64,000 nucleotides of DNA from Acanthosepion esculentum (taxonomy: Eukaryota; Mollusca; Cephalopoda; Sepiida; Sepiidae). The notes beneath the pieces were generated by a model, which was not told the DNA's origin, did no database searches, and saw nothing but the letters and a program-made list of their open reading frames with translations. This document shows positions 34,075-44,935 of this stretch, piece after piece (the stretch's first letter is position 1; each line of letters opens with the position of its first letter). The DNA is taken from positions 24,415,384 through 24,479,383 of the forward strand of contig OZ038509.1 in assembly GCA_964036315.1 (NCBI GenBank), read 5' to 3'. A program made the translations under genes and the position numbers.

Positions 34075-34275
34075 ATTCTACTCAGTTTCTTCTGAAGAAC
34101 TGTTACTTTGTGGAACAGACTCCCAAGAGGATGCTTCCCTGACTACTACAATCTTAACCGCTTCAATTCGTCAACCGTTATCTATCCTACATATCCTCAT
34201 AATACGCACGTCTTACTTCCTCCTTCCACTGCCTTTACACCTTTACAGCAATCTCACTCTGTATCCCTCTACCTT
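34075..34275 (+). mobile_element. LINE ORF2 C-terminal remnant
   Basis: The plus-strand frame reads LWNRLPRGCFPDYYNLNRFN, the conserved WN-LP-CFPD-YNL C-terminal motif, and then decays. No upstream RT is attached. Confidence 0.65.
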
Positions 34276-34429
34276 GACTGGCTCTTGGGCCTTGTATTGA
34301 ATGAAATTAATTATGAAAAAAACACAGTGGAGGGGTTTCCTATTACCTTCCGCACCGCACGAAATTTAGAGTTTTTCTTCGATGACACTCGTTACCATCT
34401 AGAGAGAATCTAGTCTATCCTGCTATTTA

Positions 34430-34570
34430 ACCCATAGCGGGAGGAAGAATAGACGTATTGGAAAGTTTCCCAAGGGCATTAGTGCGACAGTGAACGCAAC
34501 TGACTCGGGCGGTATTTGAACACAGCTCGAATATTTCATTTTCAGCGCTAATAACCCGTTACACTAAAGC
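34430..34570 (-). mobile_element. tRNA-headed SINE, family B, minus orientation
   Basis: On the minus strand an A-box-like region (AGTGTAACGGGTTATTAGCG) is followed by a B-box-like GTGTTCAAATACC and a tail ending near CCGCTATGGGTTAAATAG. Copies at 57262 and 62030 share the layout: AGCGCT after the head, a GAGTTCGAATTCC-type B box, and a TATGGGTTAAATA or TATGGGTAAATA end. Confidence 0.65.
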
Positions 34571-34959
34571 CAGTTATTCTCAAACGCTGTGCCACGGCAC
34601 ACTAGTGAGCCGCGCGATTCTCTTAAGTGTGCCGCTAAATAACACCAAAAATAAGAAGCGAGAAAGACTACGCTCAACTGAAGAAAAAATGGGGGTCTGC
34701 GTATCGCACATTCGACTAAACATTGAAGAAGTCGAGAGAGAAAAAACACCAGGCACAGGTTTCACACTAAATAAGCTGCCCAAATAGTTGAATAAAAACA
34801 GAAATAAAGTAAGTTCATATTTGTGTGTGTGTCTTTTTTTAATCTATTTTATTTCATAACATTTTTAAATGTATACACTTTAAAAGTTTTGCTAAGTCTG
34901 CTGCAATATTTTCATTTGCTACTAAGTGTGCCGTTGCTTAGAAAGGTTGAGAAACAGTG
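34571..34959. mobile_element. hAT-like MITE
   Basis: The left end CAGTTATTCTCAAACGCTGT, then GCCACGGCACACT, is mirrored at the right by AGTGTGCCGTTGCTTAGAAA then GGTTGAGAAACAGTG. CAGTG-TTCTCAA-C termini are the hallmark of many hAT elements. No transposase is present. An 8-bp target duplication was not evident, so the exact ends are uncertain. Confidence 0.7.
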
Positions 34960-34984
34960 AACTGCGCTCTCGTCATTTCATGAA

Positions 34985-35500
34985 AGTCAACACCTCACAA
35001 CTCAGTATGGTTCATGTTCTGGTAAGGGGTGTAATGATGGCATATATAAAATTAAGCAACTCTGTAAGATTGCATAGCCCTCTAATAGATATCTACTCTG
35101 TTGATCACGCAACAGCATATAACCCCATCAATAGAGATTTCCTCTTCTTATCCATTAGGAACCACCTCCCAAGCTTTGAATCCACTGACTGCATTGCTCT
35201 AATAGAGGAATTGTATTGATCTACAAAATCTTACTTATCTGGCAAAGATACCAATACAGAAACATTTCCAAATCTCATCAGGAGTACACCAAGAAGGAAA
35301 TTAGAGAAAAAAGTTTGAGAACCACTGCTCTAATAAGTGTTCCAAGAGATAGACTCAAGATGAACCTTTCCAAAATACAAACTATGATCTGGAATTGGAA
35401 TCAAAGTAGTGATGACATACCCTGAATCCACCATAAGAATTCAGGATGTGGAATTAGTGAATATGAAACACTTAAAATACCTCAGTGTATAGAGCAGTTA
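34985..35500 (+). mobile_element. LINE reverse-transcriptase fragments, decayed
   Basis: One frame reads DHATAYNPINRDFLFLSIRN, resembling the RT motif A (D-AKAYD-INR-LL) followed by its helix. Further on, KMNLSKIQTMIWNWNQSSDD and ELVNMKHLKYL resemble the post-catalytic L-IN--KT--M-W and V--FKYLG segments. The YADD region between them is lost, and a hAT-like terminus (GTTTGAGAACCACTG at 35312) intrudes. Confidence 0.6.
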
Positions 35501-35639
35501 GAACAAAATTAGTATAAGGAGATTAAATATAGAATAGGCTACGCCAAACAATGCAAATTGCAACAAAACCAAAACATTAACCTGAAAACTGTGCTGCGAT
35601 ATTTTCATTTGCACCTCGGTGTGCCGTTGATTAAAAAGT

Positions 35640-37720
35640 TCATAGGCGGTCTGTGAAGGACTTAAGTTAGAACTGTGAAATCTTGCATGTGTTACGTTCA
35701 ACTCTTCTTATTAATGACTGCATTGTTTCTTTCCAAATCCTAGGCTGGACTGAAATGTTCATACGCTGGCTATGACGGAATGATGCTAGAGCTGTGAAAT
35801 CTTACATGTATTAATTTCGACTCATTTTAATAACTGCATTGTATCTTTCCAGTTCCGAGGGTCGGTTGAAAGATTCATAGGCTGAATATGAAGGTGCGCT
35901 GCTAGAACTGTGAAATCTTGCATGTATTAAATTCAACTATTCTTAATAATAACTGCATTGTTTATTTCTACGTACGAGGGTGGGCTGAAAAGTTCATAGG
36001 CCGACTATGAAAGAGCGATGCTAGAACTGTGAAATCTTGCATGTATTAATTTCAACTCATCTTAATAATAACTGCATTGTTTATTTCCAGGTACGAGGCT
36101 GGGCTGAAATGTTCATAGGCTGACTATGAAAGAGCGATGCTAGAATTGTGAAATCTTGCATGTATTAATTTCAACTCATCTTAATAATAACTGCATTGTT
36201 TATTTCCAGGTACGAGGCTGGGCTGAAATGTTCATAGGCTGACTATGAAAGAGCGATGCTAGAACTGTGAAATCTTGCATGCATTCATTTCAACTATTCT
36301 AAAAACTACATTGTTTCTTTCCAGGTACGAGCGTGGGCTGAAATGTTCATAGGCTGACTATGAAAGAGCGATGCTAGAACTGTGAAATCTTGCATGTATT
36401 AATTTCAACTCATCTTAATAAAAACTGCATTGTTTATTACCAGGTACGAGGCTGGGCTGAAAGGTTCATAGGCTGACTATGAAAGAGCGATGCTAGAACT
36501 GTGAAATCTTGCATGTATTAATTTCAACTCATCTTAATAATAACTGCATTGTTTATTTCCACGTACGAGGGTGGGCTGAAAAGTTTATAGGCTGACTATG
36601 AAAGAGCGATGCTAGAATTGTGAAATCTTGCATGTATTAATTTCAACTATTCTAAAAACTACATTGTTTCTTTCCAGGTACGAGCGTGGGCTGAAAAGTT
36701 CATAGGCTGACTATGAAAGAGCGATGCTAGAACTGTGAAATCTTGCATGTATTAATTTCAACTCATCTTAATAATAACTGTATTGTTTATTTCCACGTAC
36801 GAGGGTGGGCTGAAAGGTTTATAGGCTGACTATGAAAGAGCGATGCTAGAACTGTGAAATCTTGCATGTATTAATTTCAACTCATCTTAATAATAACTGC
36901 ATTGTTTATTTCCACGTACGAGGATGGGCTGAAAGGTTTATAGGCTGACTATGAAAGAGCGATGCTAGAATTGTGAAATCTTGCATGTATTAATTTCAAC
37001 TATTCTAAAAACTACATTGTTTCTTTCCAGGTACGAGCGTGGGCTGAAAAGTTCATAGGCTGACTATGAAAGAGCGATGCTAGAACTGTGAAATCTTGCA
37101 TGTATTAATTTCAACTCATCTTAATAATTACTGCATTGTTTATTTCCACGTACGAGGGTGGGCTGAAATGTTCATAGGCTGACTATGAAAGAGCGATGCT
37201 AGAACTGTGAAATCTTGCATGTATTAATTTCAACTCATCCTAATAATAACTGCATTGTTTATTTCCACGTACGAGGGTGGGCTGAAAAGTTCATAGGCTG
37301 ACTATGAAAGAGCGATGCTAGAACTGTGAAATCTTGCATGTATTAATTTCAACTCATCCTAATAATAACTGCATTGTTTATTTCCACGTACGAGGGTGGG
37401 CTGAAAGGTTTATAGGCTGACTATGAAAGAGCGATGCTAGAACTGTGAAATCTTGCATGTATTAATTTCAACTCATCTTAATAATAACTGCATTGTTTAT
37501 TTCCACGTACGAGGGTGGGCTGAAATGTTCATAGGCTGACTATGAAAGAGCGATGCTAGAACTGTGAAATCTTGCATGTATTAATTTCGACTCATCTTAA
37601 TAATAACTGCATTGTTTATTTCTATGTACGAGGGTCGGCTGAAAAGTTCATAGGCTGACTATGAAGGAGTGATGCTAGAACGGTGAAATCTTGCATAGCC
37701 ATTTTGTTTCTACACTTCAG
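35640..37720. repeat. 119-bp satellite, about 17 copies
   Basis: A unit of about 116-120 bp runs from 35640 to 37720. Each carries ACTGCATTGTTTATTTCCA, GTACGAGGGTGGGCTGAAAA, GTTCATAGGCTGACTATGAA, AGAGCGATGCTAGAACTGTG and AAATCTTGCATGTATTAATT. Central copies are nearly identical and edge copies more diverged. Some units differ by a shared shortened form (ACTATTCTAAAAACTACATT) recurring every third to fourth unit, which suggests higher-order duplication. The TACGAGGGTGGGCTGAAAAG segment looks like a mariner-type terminus. Confidence 0.95.
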
Positions 37721-37797
37721 GTGTCTTATCAAGTGATGTTGAATGTAGAATAAAGGGTTTTACAAGGTTCAAATCAACCAGACACCCCTCAACAGGG

Positions 37798-38010
<213 letters not shown>

Positions 38011-38059
38011 ACAAAGTATAAGTACACATATATATATAACACAAAGAATAGGAGGTTTT

Positions 38060-38130
38060 ATAAAGGAGCAAGAAAACTGAGAAAAAACGGTTAGGAACCT
38101 GTGGAGAGCCGTGTTCGCTTACGTCCTGTA
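38060..38130 (+). mobile_element. single LINE C-terminal unit
   Basis: GTGGAGAGCCGTGTTCGCTT then ACGTCCTGTAGGGACACA matches the unit tandemly repeated at 3790-4415 (minus) and present at 54605 and 56370 (plus). Confidence 0.6.
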
Positions 38131-38354
38131 GGGACACAATATAGAAAGAGGGAGAGAGTGTTCTTTGTTAGTGAACCGATGTTTAACAGGAAACTTGAAT
38201 GCTTAAAACTGAATGAGTTCGTGCCATCAGACCCGGGTTCCAATTTCACTGTGGTCGATCAGAAGATGTCGATGCTTTTGCTAACACTATTTCACAAGTC
38301 ATCGTGACTAAGAGTTGGAGCGAACAAGCCTTTTTCTATTACTGACCACGCCAG
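38131..38354. other. unclassified intergenic segment
   Basis: An open frame of 68 residues (38101-38307) starts inside the LINE unit and has no recognisable domain. I cannot tell whether any of it is transcribed. Confidence 0.3.
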
Positions 38355-38860
38355 ATTATGCTCTCTCTTTCTCTCTCTTTTTCTCTTTCTTTCTATTTCT
38401 TTCCTCTCTCTCTCTTTTTCTCCCTCTATCTTTTTATATCCTCTCTCTTTCTTCACTCTTTCTCTTTCTTTCTCTCTCTCTCTCTCTACTCTCTTTTTCT
38501 CTCTTTCTCCCTCTCTCTTTTTCTCTCTCTTTCTTCATTTCTTTCCTTCTTTCTCTCTTTCTTTCTTTCTTTCTTTCTCTCTCTCTCCATTTCTTTCTTT
38601 CTCCCTTTCTTTCTTTCTTTCTCTTTCTCTTCCTCTTACTTTTTCTACCTCTTTCTCTCTTCTCTTTTCTCCCCTCTCTATTTCTCCCCTTTCTCTCTCT
38701 CTCTTTCTATCTCTATTTTCTCCCTCTCTCCTTCTCCCTCTCTCTTTTTATTTCTATCTCTTCTTTCTCCCTTTTTCTCTCACTCCCTCTCTCTCTCTTT
38801 CTCCCTTTATCTCTTTCTGCATCTCTTTCTCCCTCTCTCTAAATCTCTTTCTCTCATAAT
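38355..38860. repeat. 500-bp polypyrimidine (TTTC/TCTC) tract
   Basis: More than 500 bp of almost pure C and T with irregular TTTC, TCTC and CCCT units. The two overlapping 170-175 residue Ser/Leu/Phe ORFs are composition artefacts. Confidence 0.95.
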
Positions 38861-40327
38861 CTGTAATTAAGGTCCTTCAGCATTATTGTAGCATAAACTA
38901 CAGGTGGAGTGTGGGTGTTGAACAAACAGAAATATGTCTGAGCGGGCGTCTGTAACAGGGATCAGCAAGTCACCCTAATAGACTCGGTACTAAACTGACA
39001 GCCATTTTTTTTAATTTAGAGCGAACACCTATCGTTGCAGTAACATTAGTGCATATCCTTTGTAAGTTGCTAATTGCTTATCTTGATTTGAAATATTTTC
39101 CACTCACCCTTTATTTTTACAACGTTTATAATTCAAATTTTTAAAAAAAAACTATTTATCTATATTGTTATGGTTACATTAGGATTAAGCCTACGGAGAA
39201 AACTCTACAAAACTTAATAGTAAATATTAGGCTTTGAAAAGAGCCCCCAGTTTTCACAAGGAAAATATAATAATTAAAAATTAAAACTTCTGAACAAGTG
39301 ACCATCAGTCCTATGCTTTACAACAAAGAAACCCAAAAAATGAATTGTCCAAAATGTTTTTAAATGAAACCTATAAAATTTTAAGGTTATGGTAGTCCAG
39401 ATACATTCTGTTTGTTTGTTAAGAAAAACTTCTTTCTCGCCGACTTTTAAAAGGTGTGGGTGAGAAATCTGCTTTAACGATACAGATAAAAAATGCTTGT
39501 GTGTTAGTGTGTGTATGTGTGTCTTATTACTCATGCAGAGATAACAAATGGCCAATTTTTCTTGCTCTATTTACCGTGACTATATATATATCACTGTTAC
39601 TGCCTGCAAGGTAGGACCAGGGCGAACCTACCTGGTAGTGTGATACTTGGAAATAGGAATAGTTATTCGCTGTCTACTTGCGTCTTTGATTTTGAATATT
39701 GACAATCGTTGCTGGTTAACAACAGCATAAGAAAAAAATAGAAGGGAAAGCTATGTCGCTAAGGAAAAACAAACAACACCTGGATCGAAGGATAGTAAAC
39801 AATTTAAACAAGTTTGTTAAAGTTACACTAAAATGAAGCACAGACTGTTCACGAACAACTAGAATGTGTCAAGGTGTTTATGCACATACTAACTATACCT
39901 CAACTTGAATACACGCACATTAAGGTACGTTGCTTATCTATCTATCGACCTATCTGATCAGCTCATATCTATTTATCTGTCTGATCTGTTCATATCTATT
40001 TATCTCTCTGATCTGTTCATATCTATCTATCTATCTATTTTAACAACTACCTGAGTAGAACATAAACCCTTGATACTTGTTCTGGACATGGTAAATGAAT
40101 ATACGTCTTTCGTATTAATATTTTCTTTTAAGAGCATATCACTCGCGTCTGCGCCGCAAGAAAAAAAAGGACAAATTCGAACAGCCATTATTATCGATTG
40201 ATTCAGTTATGTGTACATTGATCTGTCTGTGTCAATCTTGACCAAATGTAACAACCATTTCGTGCTTTATTCTGTTTGTTTTATCTCCTTCTCAATTGAG
40301 GTGTCGTTTGAAACAAAAACAGTCAAG
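38861..40327. other. upstream region of the repeat-protein ORF
   Basis: No other coding exon is recognised. It includes CTATCTATC/CTGATC(T)GTTCATAT repeats at 39938-40040. A 5' UTR or leader intron of the ORF at 40328 may lie here; no TATA box stands out. Confidence 0.4.
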
Positions 40328-42409
40328 ATGATGCTTTCTAGTATTAAAATGTTTTATTACGTTGTGCTGTTCGCCTTTTGCCTCTTGAGTCTCTTTATAA
40401 GTTACGGTTTCTTGACTAACATTAATTTCAACGGTAAAAGGTACAAAAAAATACCTGTTCCTTTAATGAACCGACACCAAAGGGATTTAAACACCTCTCT
40501 AAATAAAGTTTCGAGGCTCCAGAAATCAAAAACCTCGTACAAAAAGGAATATCTCCAAAGCCAACCACCTAAACAAAACTCAGGTAATCATAAACTGAAT
40601 CTGGTTACTCAACCCCCGAAAAACAAGACTCAATTAAATTCAACCCAATTAAATAATGCAACGACAAACAATACTTCGCAACACCAACACACGAAACCCA
40701 ATAATATTTCAAATGAACGACAAATTAATCAGACGCAAAAGAACGGTTTCAACGGTAAACAACACAGGGCTCATTACAACAAACATGCAACTATTCCTGA
40801 TTACAACCATCGTAACATATCCAGTCAAAATAAAGTTCCTCATAAAAACAATATCTCACAGCATGAGCGATTTTGGTATCATAAAAACATTAAGAATCCG
40901 ATTTTCCAAAATGGTCGGCATTCTCAACGTATATCTCCCCCACAACTATATAATCATAAACTGATTCGGGTTACTCAACCCCCAAAAAACAAGTCTCAAT
41001 TAAATTCAACCCAATTAAATAATGCAACGACAAACAAAACTTCGCAACACCAACACACGAAACCCAATAATATTTCAAATGAACGACAAATTAATCAGAC
41101 GCAAAAGAACGGTTTCAACGGTAAACAACACAGGGCTCATTACAACAAACATGCAACTATTCCTGATTACAACCATCGTAACATATCCAGTCAAAATAAA
41201 GTTCCCCATAAAAACAATATCTCACAGCATGAGCGATTTTGGTATCATAAAAACATTAAGAATCCGATTTTCCAAAATGGTCGGCATTCTCAACGTATAT
41301 CTCCCCCACAACTATATAATCATAAACTGATTCGGGTTACTCAACCCCCAAAAAACAAGTCTCAATTAAATTCAACCCAATTAAATAATGCAACGACAAA
41401 CAAAACTTCGCAACACCAACACACGAAACCCAATAATATTTCAAATGAACGACAAATTAATCAGACGCAAAAGAACGGTTTCAACGGTAAACAACACAGG
41501 GCTCATTACAACAAACATGCAACTATTCCTGATTACAACCATCGTAACATATCCAGTCAAAATAAAATTCCTCATAAAAACAATATCTCACAGCATGAGC
41601 GATTTGGGCATCATAAAAACATTAAGAATCCGATTTTGCAAAATGGTCGGCATTCTCAACGTATATCTCTCCCAAAACAACAACTTAATAATCATAAACT
41701 TATTCGGGTTACTCAACCCCCAAAAAACAAGTCTCAATTAAATTCAACCGAATTAAATAATGCAACGACAAACAATACTTCGCAACACCAACACACGAAA
41801 CCCAATAATATTTCAAATGAACGACAAATTAATCAGACGCAAAAGAACGGTTTCAACGGTAAACAACACAGGGCTCATTACAACAAACATGCAACTATTC
41901 CTGATTACAACCATCGTAACATATCCAGTCAAAATAAAGTTCCTCATAAAAACAATATCTCACAGCATGAGCGATTTGGGCATCATAAGAACACGATTTT
42001 AAAAAATGGTCGTGCGCTGAATAAAAATATCTCCTCCATGCCAAGTATAAATGTTCAACGTCTTGCATCTTTTAAAACTGAAAGTAACTTTTCAAAAAAA
42101 TTAAACAACGAAACAAAAAAAGTGCCTAGTTTCAATTCGAACCGAAGCGTATCGATCAGAAATAAAACCTTCTCAAACCACAACCCTTACGATATAAAGA
42201 GTTTTAAAGCCCACCATTTAACAAGTCCGATATTGAAACCGCAGAAAAATACTGAAATGCTCTTCACAAAAGGAACTGTTTTGAAATTCAGTAACAGACG
42301 AAAAGATGGCGACAATAAAACCGAAACGAGGAAGAAAAGCAAAAACTGGGAGAAAATAAATAACATCAGTTTTCATTTTATTAAAAACAAAAAATTAAAA
42401 GAGGAATGA
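40328..42409 (+). CDS. membrane-anchored or secreted repeat protein, sequon-rich, unknown function
   Basis: A single uninterrupted frame of 693 codons from ATG 40328 to TGA 42407-42409. The frame is open upstream to 40211 but with no ATG, and 40328 has A at -3. Residues 1-34 hold a hydrophobic helix (MFYYVVLFAFCLLSLFISYG) preceded by Lys, so a type II signal-anchor or a signal peptide. A basic stem follows, then four tandem repeats starting at 40586, 40952, 41318 and 41690 (366 bp, third unit 372 bp). Each is about 122 residues, rich in Asn, Gln, His, Lys, Thr, with some seven N-x-S/T sequons (for example NNATTN, NISNE, INQTQ, NISSQ). The C-terminal 130 residues are basic and unique. There are no cysteines in the repeats and no recognised catalytic motif. 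It could be a mucin-like coat or matrix protein, a Golgi-enzyme stem whose catalytic exons are spliced elsewhere, or a single-exon orphan gene. It is probably real because frame and repeats stay open for 2 kb in AT-rich DNA. Confidence 0.7.
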   Translation: MMLSSIKMFYYVVLFAFCLLSLFISYGFLTNINFNGKRYKKIPVPLMNRHQRDLNTSLNKVSRLQKSKTSYKKEYLQSQPPKQNSGNHKLNLVTQPPKNKTQLNSTQLNNATTNNTSQHQHTKPNNISNERQINQTQKNGFNGKQHRAHYNKHATIPDYNHRNISSQNKVPHKNNISQHERFWYHKNIKNPIFQNGRHSQRISPPQLYNHKLIRVTQPPKNKSQLNSTQLNNATTNKTSQHQHTKPNNISNERQINQTQKNGFNGKQHRAHYNKHATIPDYNHRNISSQNKVPHKNNISQHERFWYHKNIKNPIFQNGRHSQRISPPQLYNHKLIRVTQPPKNKSQLNSTQLNNATTNKTSQHQHTKPNNISNERQINQTQKNGFNGKQHRAHYNKHATIPDYNHRNISSQNKIPHKNNISQHERFGHHKNIKNPILQNGRHSQRISLPKQQLNNHKLIRVTQPPKNKSQLNSTELNNATTNNTSQHQHTKPNNISNERQINQTQKNGFNGKQHRAHYNKHATIPDYNHRNISSQNKVPHKNNISQHERFGHHKNTILKNGRALNKNISSMPSINVQRLASFKTESNFSKKLNNETKKVPSFNSNRSVSIRNKTFSNHNPYDIKSFKAHHLTSPILKPQKNTEMLFTKGTVLKFSNRRKDGDNKTETRKKSKNWEKINNISFHFIKNKKLKEE

Positions 42410-42988
42410 AAAATATAACCTTGTATTCAGTTGGAGCAATCACAAAAAATAGCGTTGGTCCGGGAAATCTGACTCCTTTCAGCAATTTTACAAGATCTCG
42501 TATCTATTTTGTAATGCAAACCAGAAATATGCGACTTTCCAATTGAAACTGATCTCAGCCGGTTTTATTCTCCAACAGACCGTTGAAAAAACTCGAAAAA
42601 TCAATTTTATAAATGCAAGCTACACCTTTTTTTTCTTTTCTTTTTTTTTTAATGAATGCGCAGTAGAAACAGAAAATGTGTACAAAACTTAATTTTCTAC
42701 GCGCCTCGTGACGGTCACTTTCGAAACAGCAACTTTCAGATTCTGTCAAAAAAGTGGCATTGGATATCATTTACAGAATTCGGATTCTCCAAAGATGACC
42801 ATTCTAAAAAAAACAAAAAAACAATCGATTTCTGCTCTTGTGCAATCATTCTGTCGTCCAAGGTTTCGAAGTTAATTTTTCGAACATTTTGTGTGGGGAA
42901 AAAATTCAAGAAAACAAGACGTTAACTGAAAAAATAACTTTTAGTTTGGAAAATTAATCCCCGTGTAAATCTATTTATTTTGTGGAAG

Positions 42989-43027
<39 letters not shown>

Positions 43028-43090
43028 GTGAGAGAGTGTGTGGATTGATAGAGAGGAGAAAAGAAATTAAAAAGGGGAGAGGGACAAAAC

Positions 43091-43137
<47 letters not shown>

Positions 43138-44084
43138 TAAAAAAAAGTTTTACACGGAGAGGGAGAAAGAAATATAATATAAATTATGAAGAGAGAAAAT
43201 TCGAAAGAAAGAAAGAAAGTGGACAAGGGGGAAGAGGGAGATGGACAGAGGGAAAGAGAGAAAGATAGACACTGAGAAACAATGGATAGAAAAAGATCAA
43301 ATGGATTGAGAAGGGGGGAATAGACAGAGGGGGAAATGAGAGAGAGAATGGACAGAGAGAGAGAGAGAGAGACAGAAAGGATTTCATATTCAATTTTTTT
43401 ACTCTATTTTTAAAGTTATAATCCTAGTTTAATTTTATAATTTGTTTAATTTTATAAGCCGAGTTTAATTACATGAAAAATAATAATTACTTTAAATTTA
43501 GAGCTATTGAATTTTGCACACCTGAAAATATTTTGTCTTATTTTAATTATTAAATGTTTATTTAATATTTCAAAACAATTAAAACGTAAAAAAGAAACCC
43601 TACCAACCGGTGTCAATTCATATATTTTCTCTTCAAACCCAAATACATACAGCAAAATAAAGGTTTTATTAAAAATAATGAAAATAACAATTATTAAAAT
43701 TCTTATTTCTTACCGGGTGTATAAAAAACTTGGATTATTAAAATATGGCAAAACTAAAAGTAAACAATTTTGATAAGCGTCATTTTGTTTGTTACTAAAC
43801 AATGATTTTTTTTAGATGCAAATTTAGGATTTAAATAAAAGAAAAAAAAAGTACTATAAGAAGACATTTCTTCATTTATGGCAGATTTTTTCTTTAGGTT
43901 TGTCCTGGATTGATTTCAATTCAGAAATCCTCCATCGTCAACAAGAAATCATCAAGTCTAAAAAAGAAAAATTAATAAAACTAACATTCACATGTATTTT
44001 TTATTTTTATTAAAAGTATACAAAAGTTTCTAACCAGATAAAGCAACTTTTCAATTGTATATTCACTTTCTATTTTTCACTAAA
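42410..44084. other. AT-rich region downstream of the repeat-protein ORF
   Basis: No downstream exon is recognised. Frames at 42656-42925 and 43507-43773 are Lys/Ile/Asn/Phe-rich without domains. It contains the GA-rich tract listed separately. Confidence 0.45.
42985..43380. repeat. GA-rich microsatellite region
   Basis: (GA)n runs at about 42988-43023, 43094-43133 and 43349-43372, linked by purine-rich GGGA/GAAA sequence. Confidence 0.95.
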
Positions 44085-44855
44085 AAAGAGCATACCCTGA
44101 TGAAAAAAGGCCCCAAACTTGATAAACAATTTGTTTATTATCTAAGCGTTTACGTTATTATTAAGAGGAAACACCAACTTATTTTGTGATTATTTTTTTA
44201 CATTTTAATCCTTCCTAGCACATCCGAAATTTTAGTTAAAAATCTTGTTTTTTTGTTTTTTTTTGAGTCAGTAAAATTACCATAAAATCGATCATATCAG
44301 CCATTTTTGATAACTTTTTTCCGTATAAAACTCTTGTAAAAAAATTCAATTATACCTTTTTGAAAAATTATTTGAGGAAAATTATAAAATTTAAAATTTA
44401 CTTAATGTAATTTGAAACAAACATTACTTAATTTTTTAGCAGAAAAAAATTAGTTGGAAATAAGAGAAGCGTGTCTAATCGTGATGATTGGTTTTGGTGG
44501 CAATTTATCGGACGGAAGGACAGAAGTGACAATATTTTCGAATTTTACGTGAAACAGCTTATTTAACTATAAAGTAATTTTTAAAATTTAAATACTTTCA
44601 AAAGTCGAATATTTAATTGATTGTTTTTATGTACTTTTTTTTAACGAAGCTGTTTCCGTCCCTAAAAAAAGATAATGATCGCTGACGTAAAAAAAACAAG
44701 ATTTTAACCAAAATTTCGAACGTGCTAGAAAGGATTAAAAAAATTTTTTAAATAATTAAAAAATTCTTTGATCTTTCCTCTTAATAATAACATAAACATT
44801 TTGATGATAAAATTTTTTTCATCATGCTATGCTGTTTTTTCGGAGCCACCTACGA
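44085..44855. mobile_element. second foldback (large inverted-repeat) element
   Basis: The left arm (about 44085-44270) contains AGCATACCCTGATGAAAAAA, GTTATTATTAAGAGGAAA, TTTTAATCCTTCCTAGCAC and TTTTAGTTAAAAATCTTGTT. The right arm (about 44675-44850) contains the inverse order and complement: AACAAGATTTTAACCAAAAT, GTGCTAGAAAGGATTAAAA, TTTCCTCTTAATAATAAC and TTTCATCATGCTATGCT. The loop is about 400 bp with no coding sequence. Unclassified. Confidence 0.7.
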
Positions 44856-44935
44856 ATTTTTATTTAATTTAATACAAAATTTAAAATATACAAAATGCAG
44901 ACTTCACAGAAAAATTCGATATTAATGTCGTTTGC

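Noticed and set aside
38315..38870. Two overlapping 170-175 residue ORFs (Ser/Leu/Phe)
   Set aside because: They lie wholly in a polypyrimidine tract and are open in two frames at once, which is a composition effect.
43507..43773. 88-residue plus-strand ORF after the repeat-protein gene, considered as a downstream exon
   Set aside because: Lys/Ile/Asn-rich with no recognisable domain, and no convincing acceptor-donor pair linking it to 42409.
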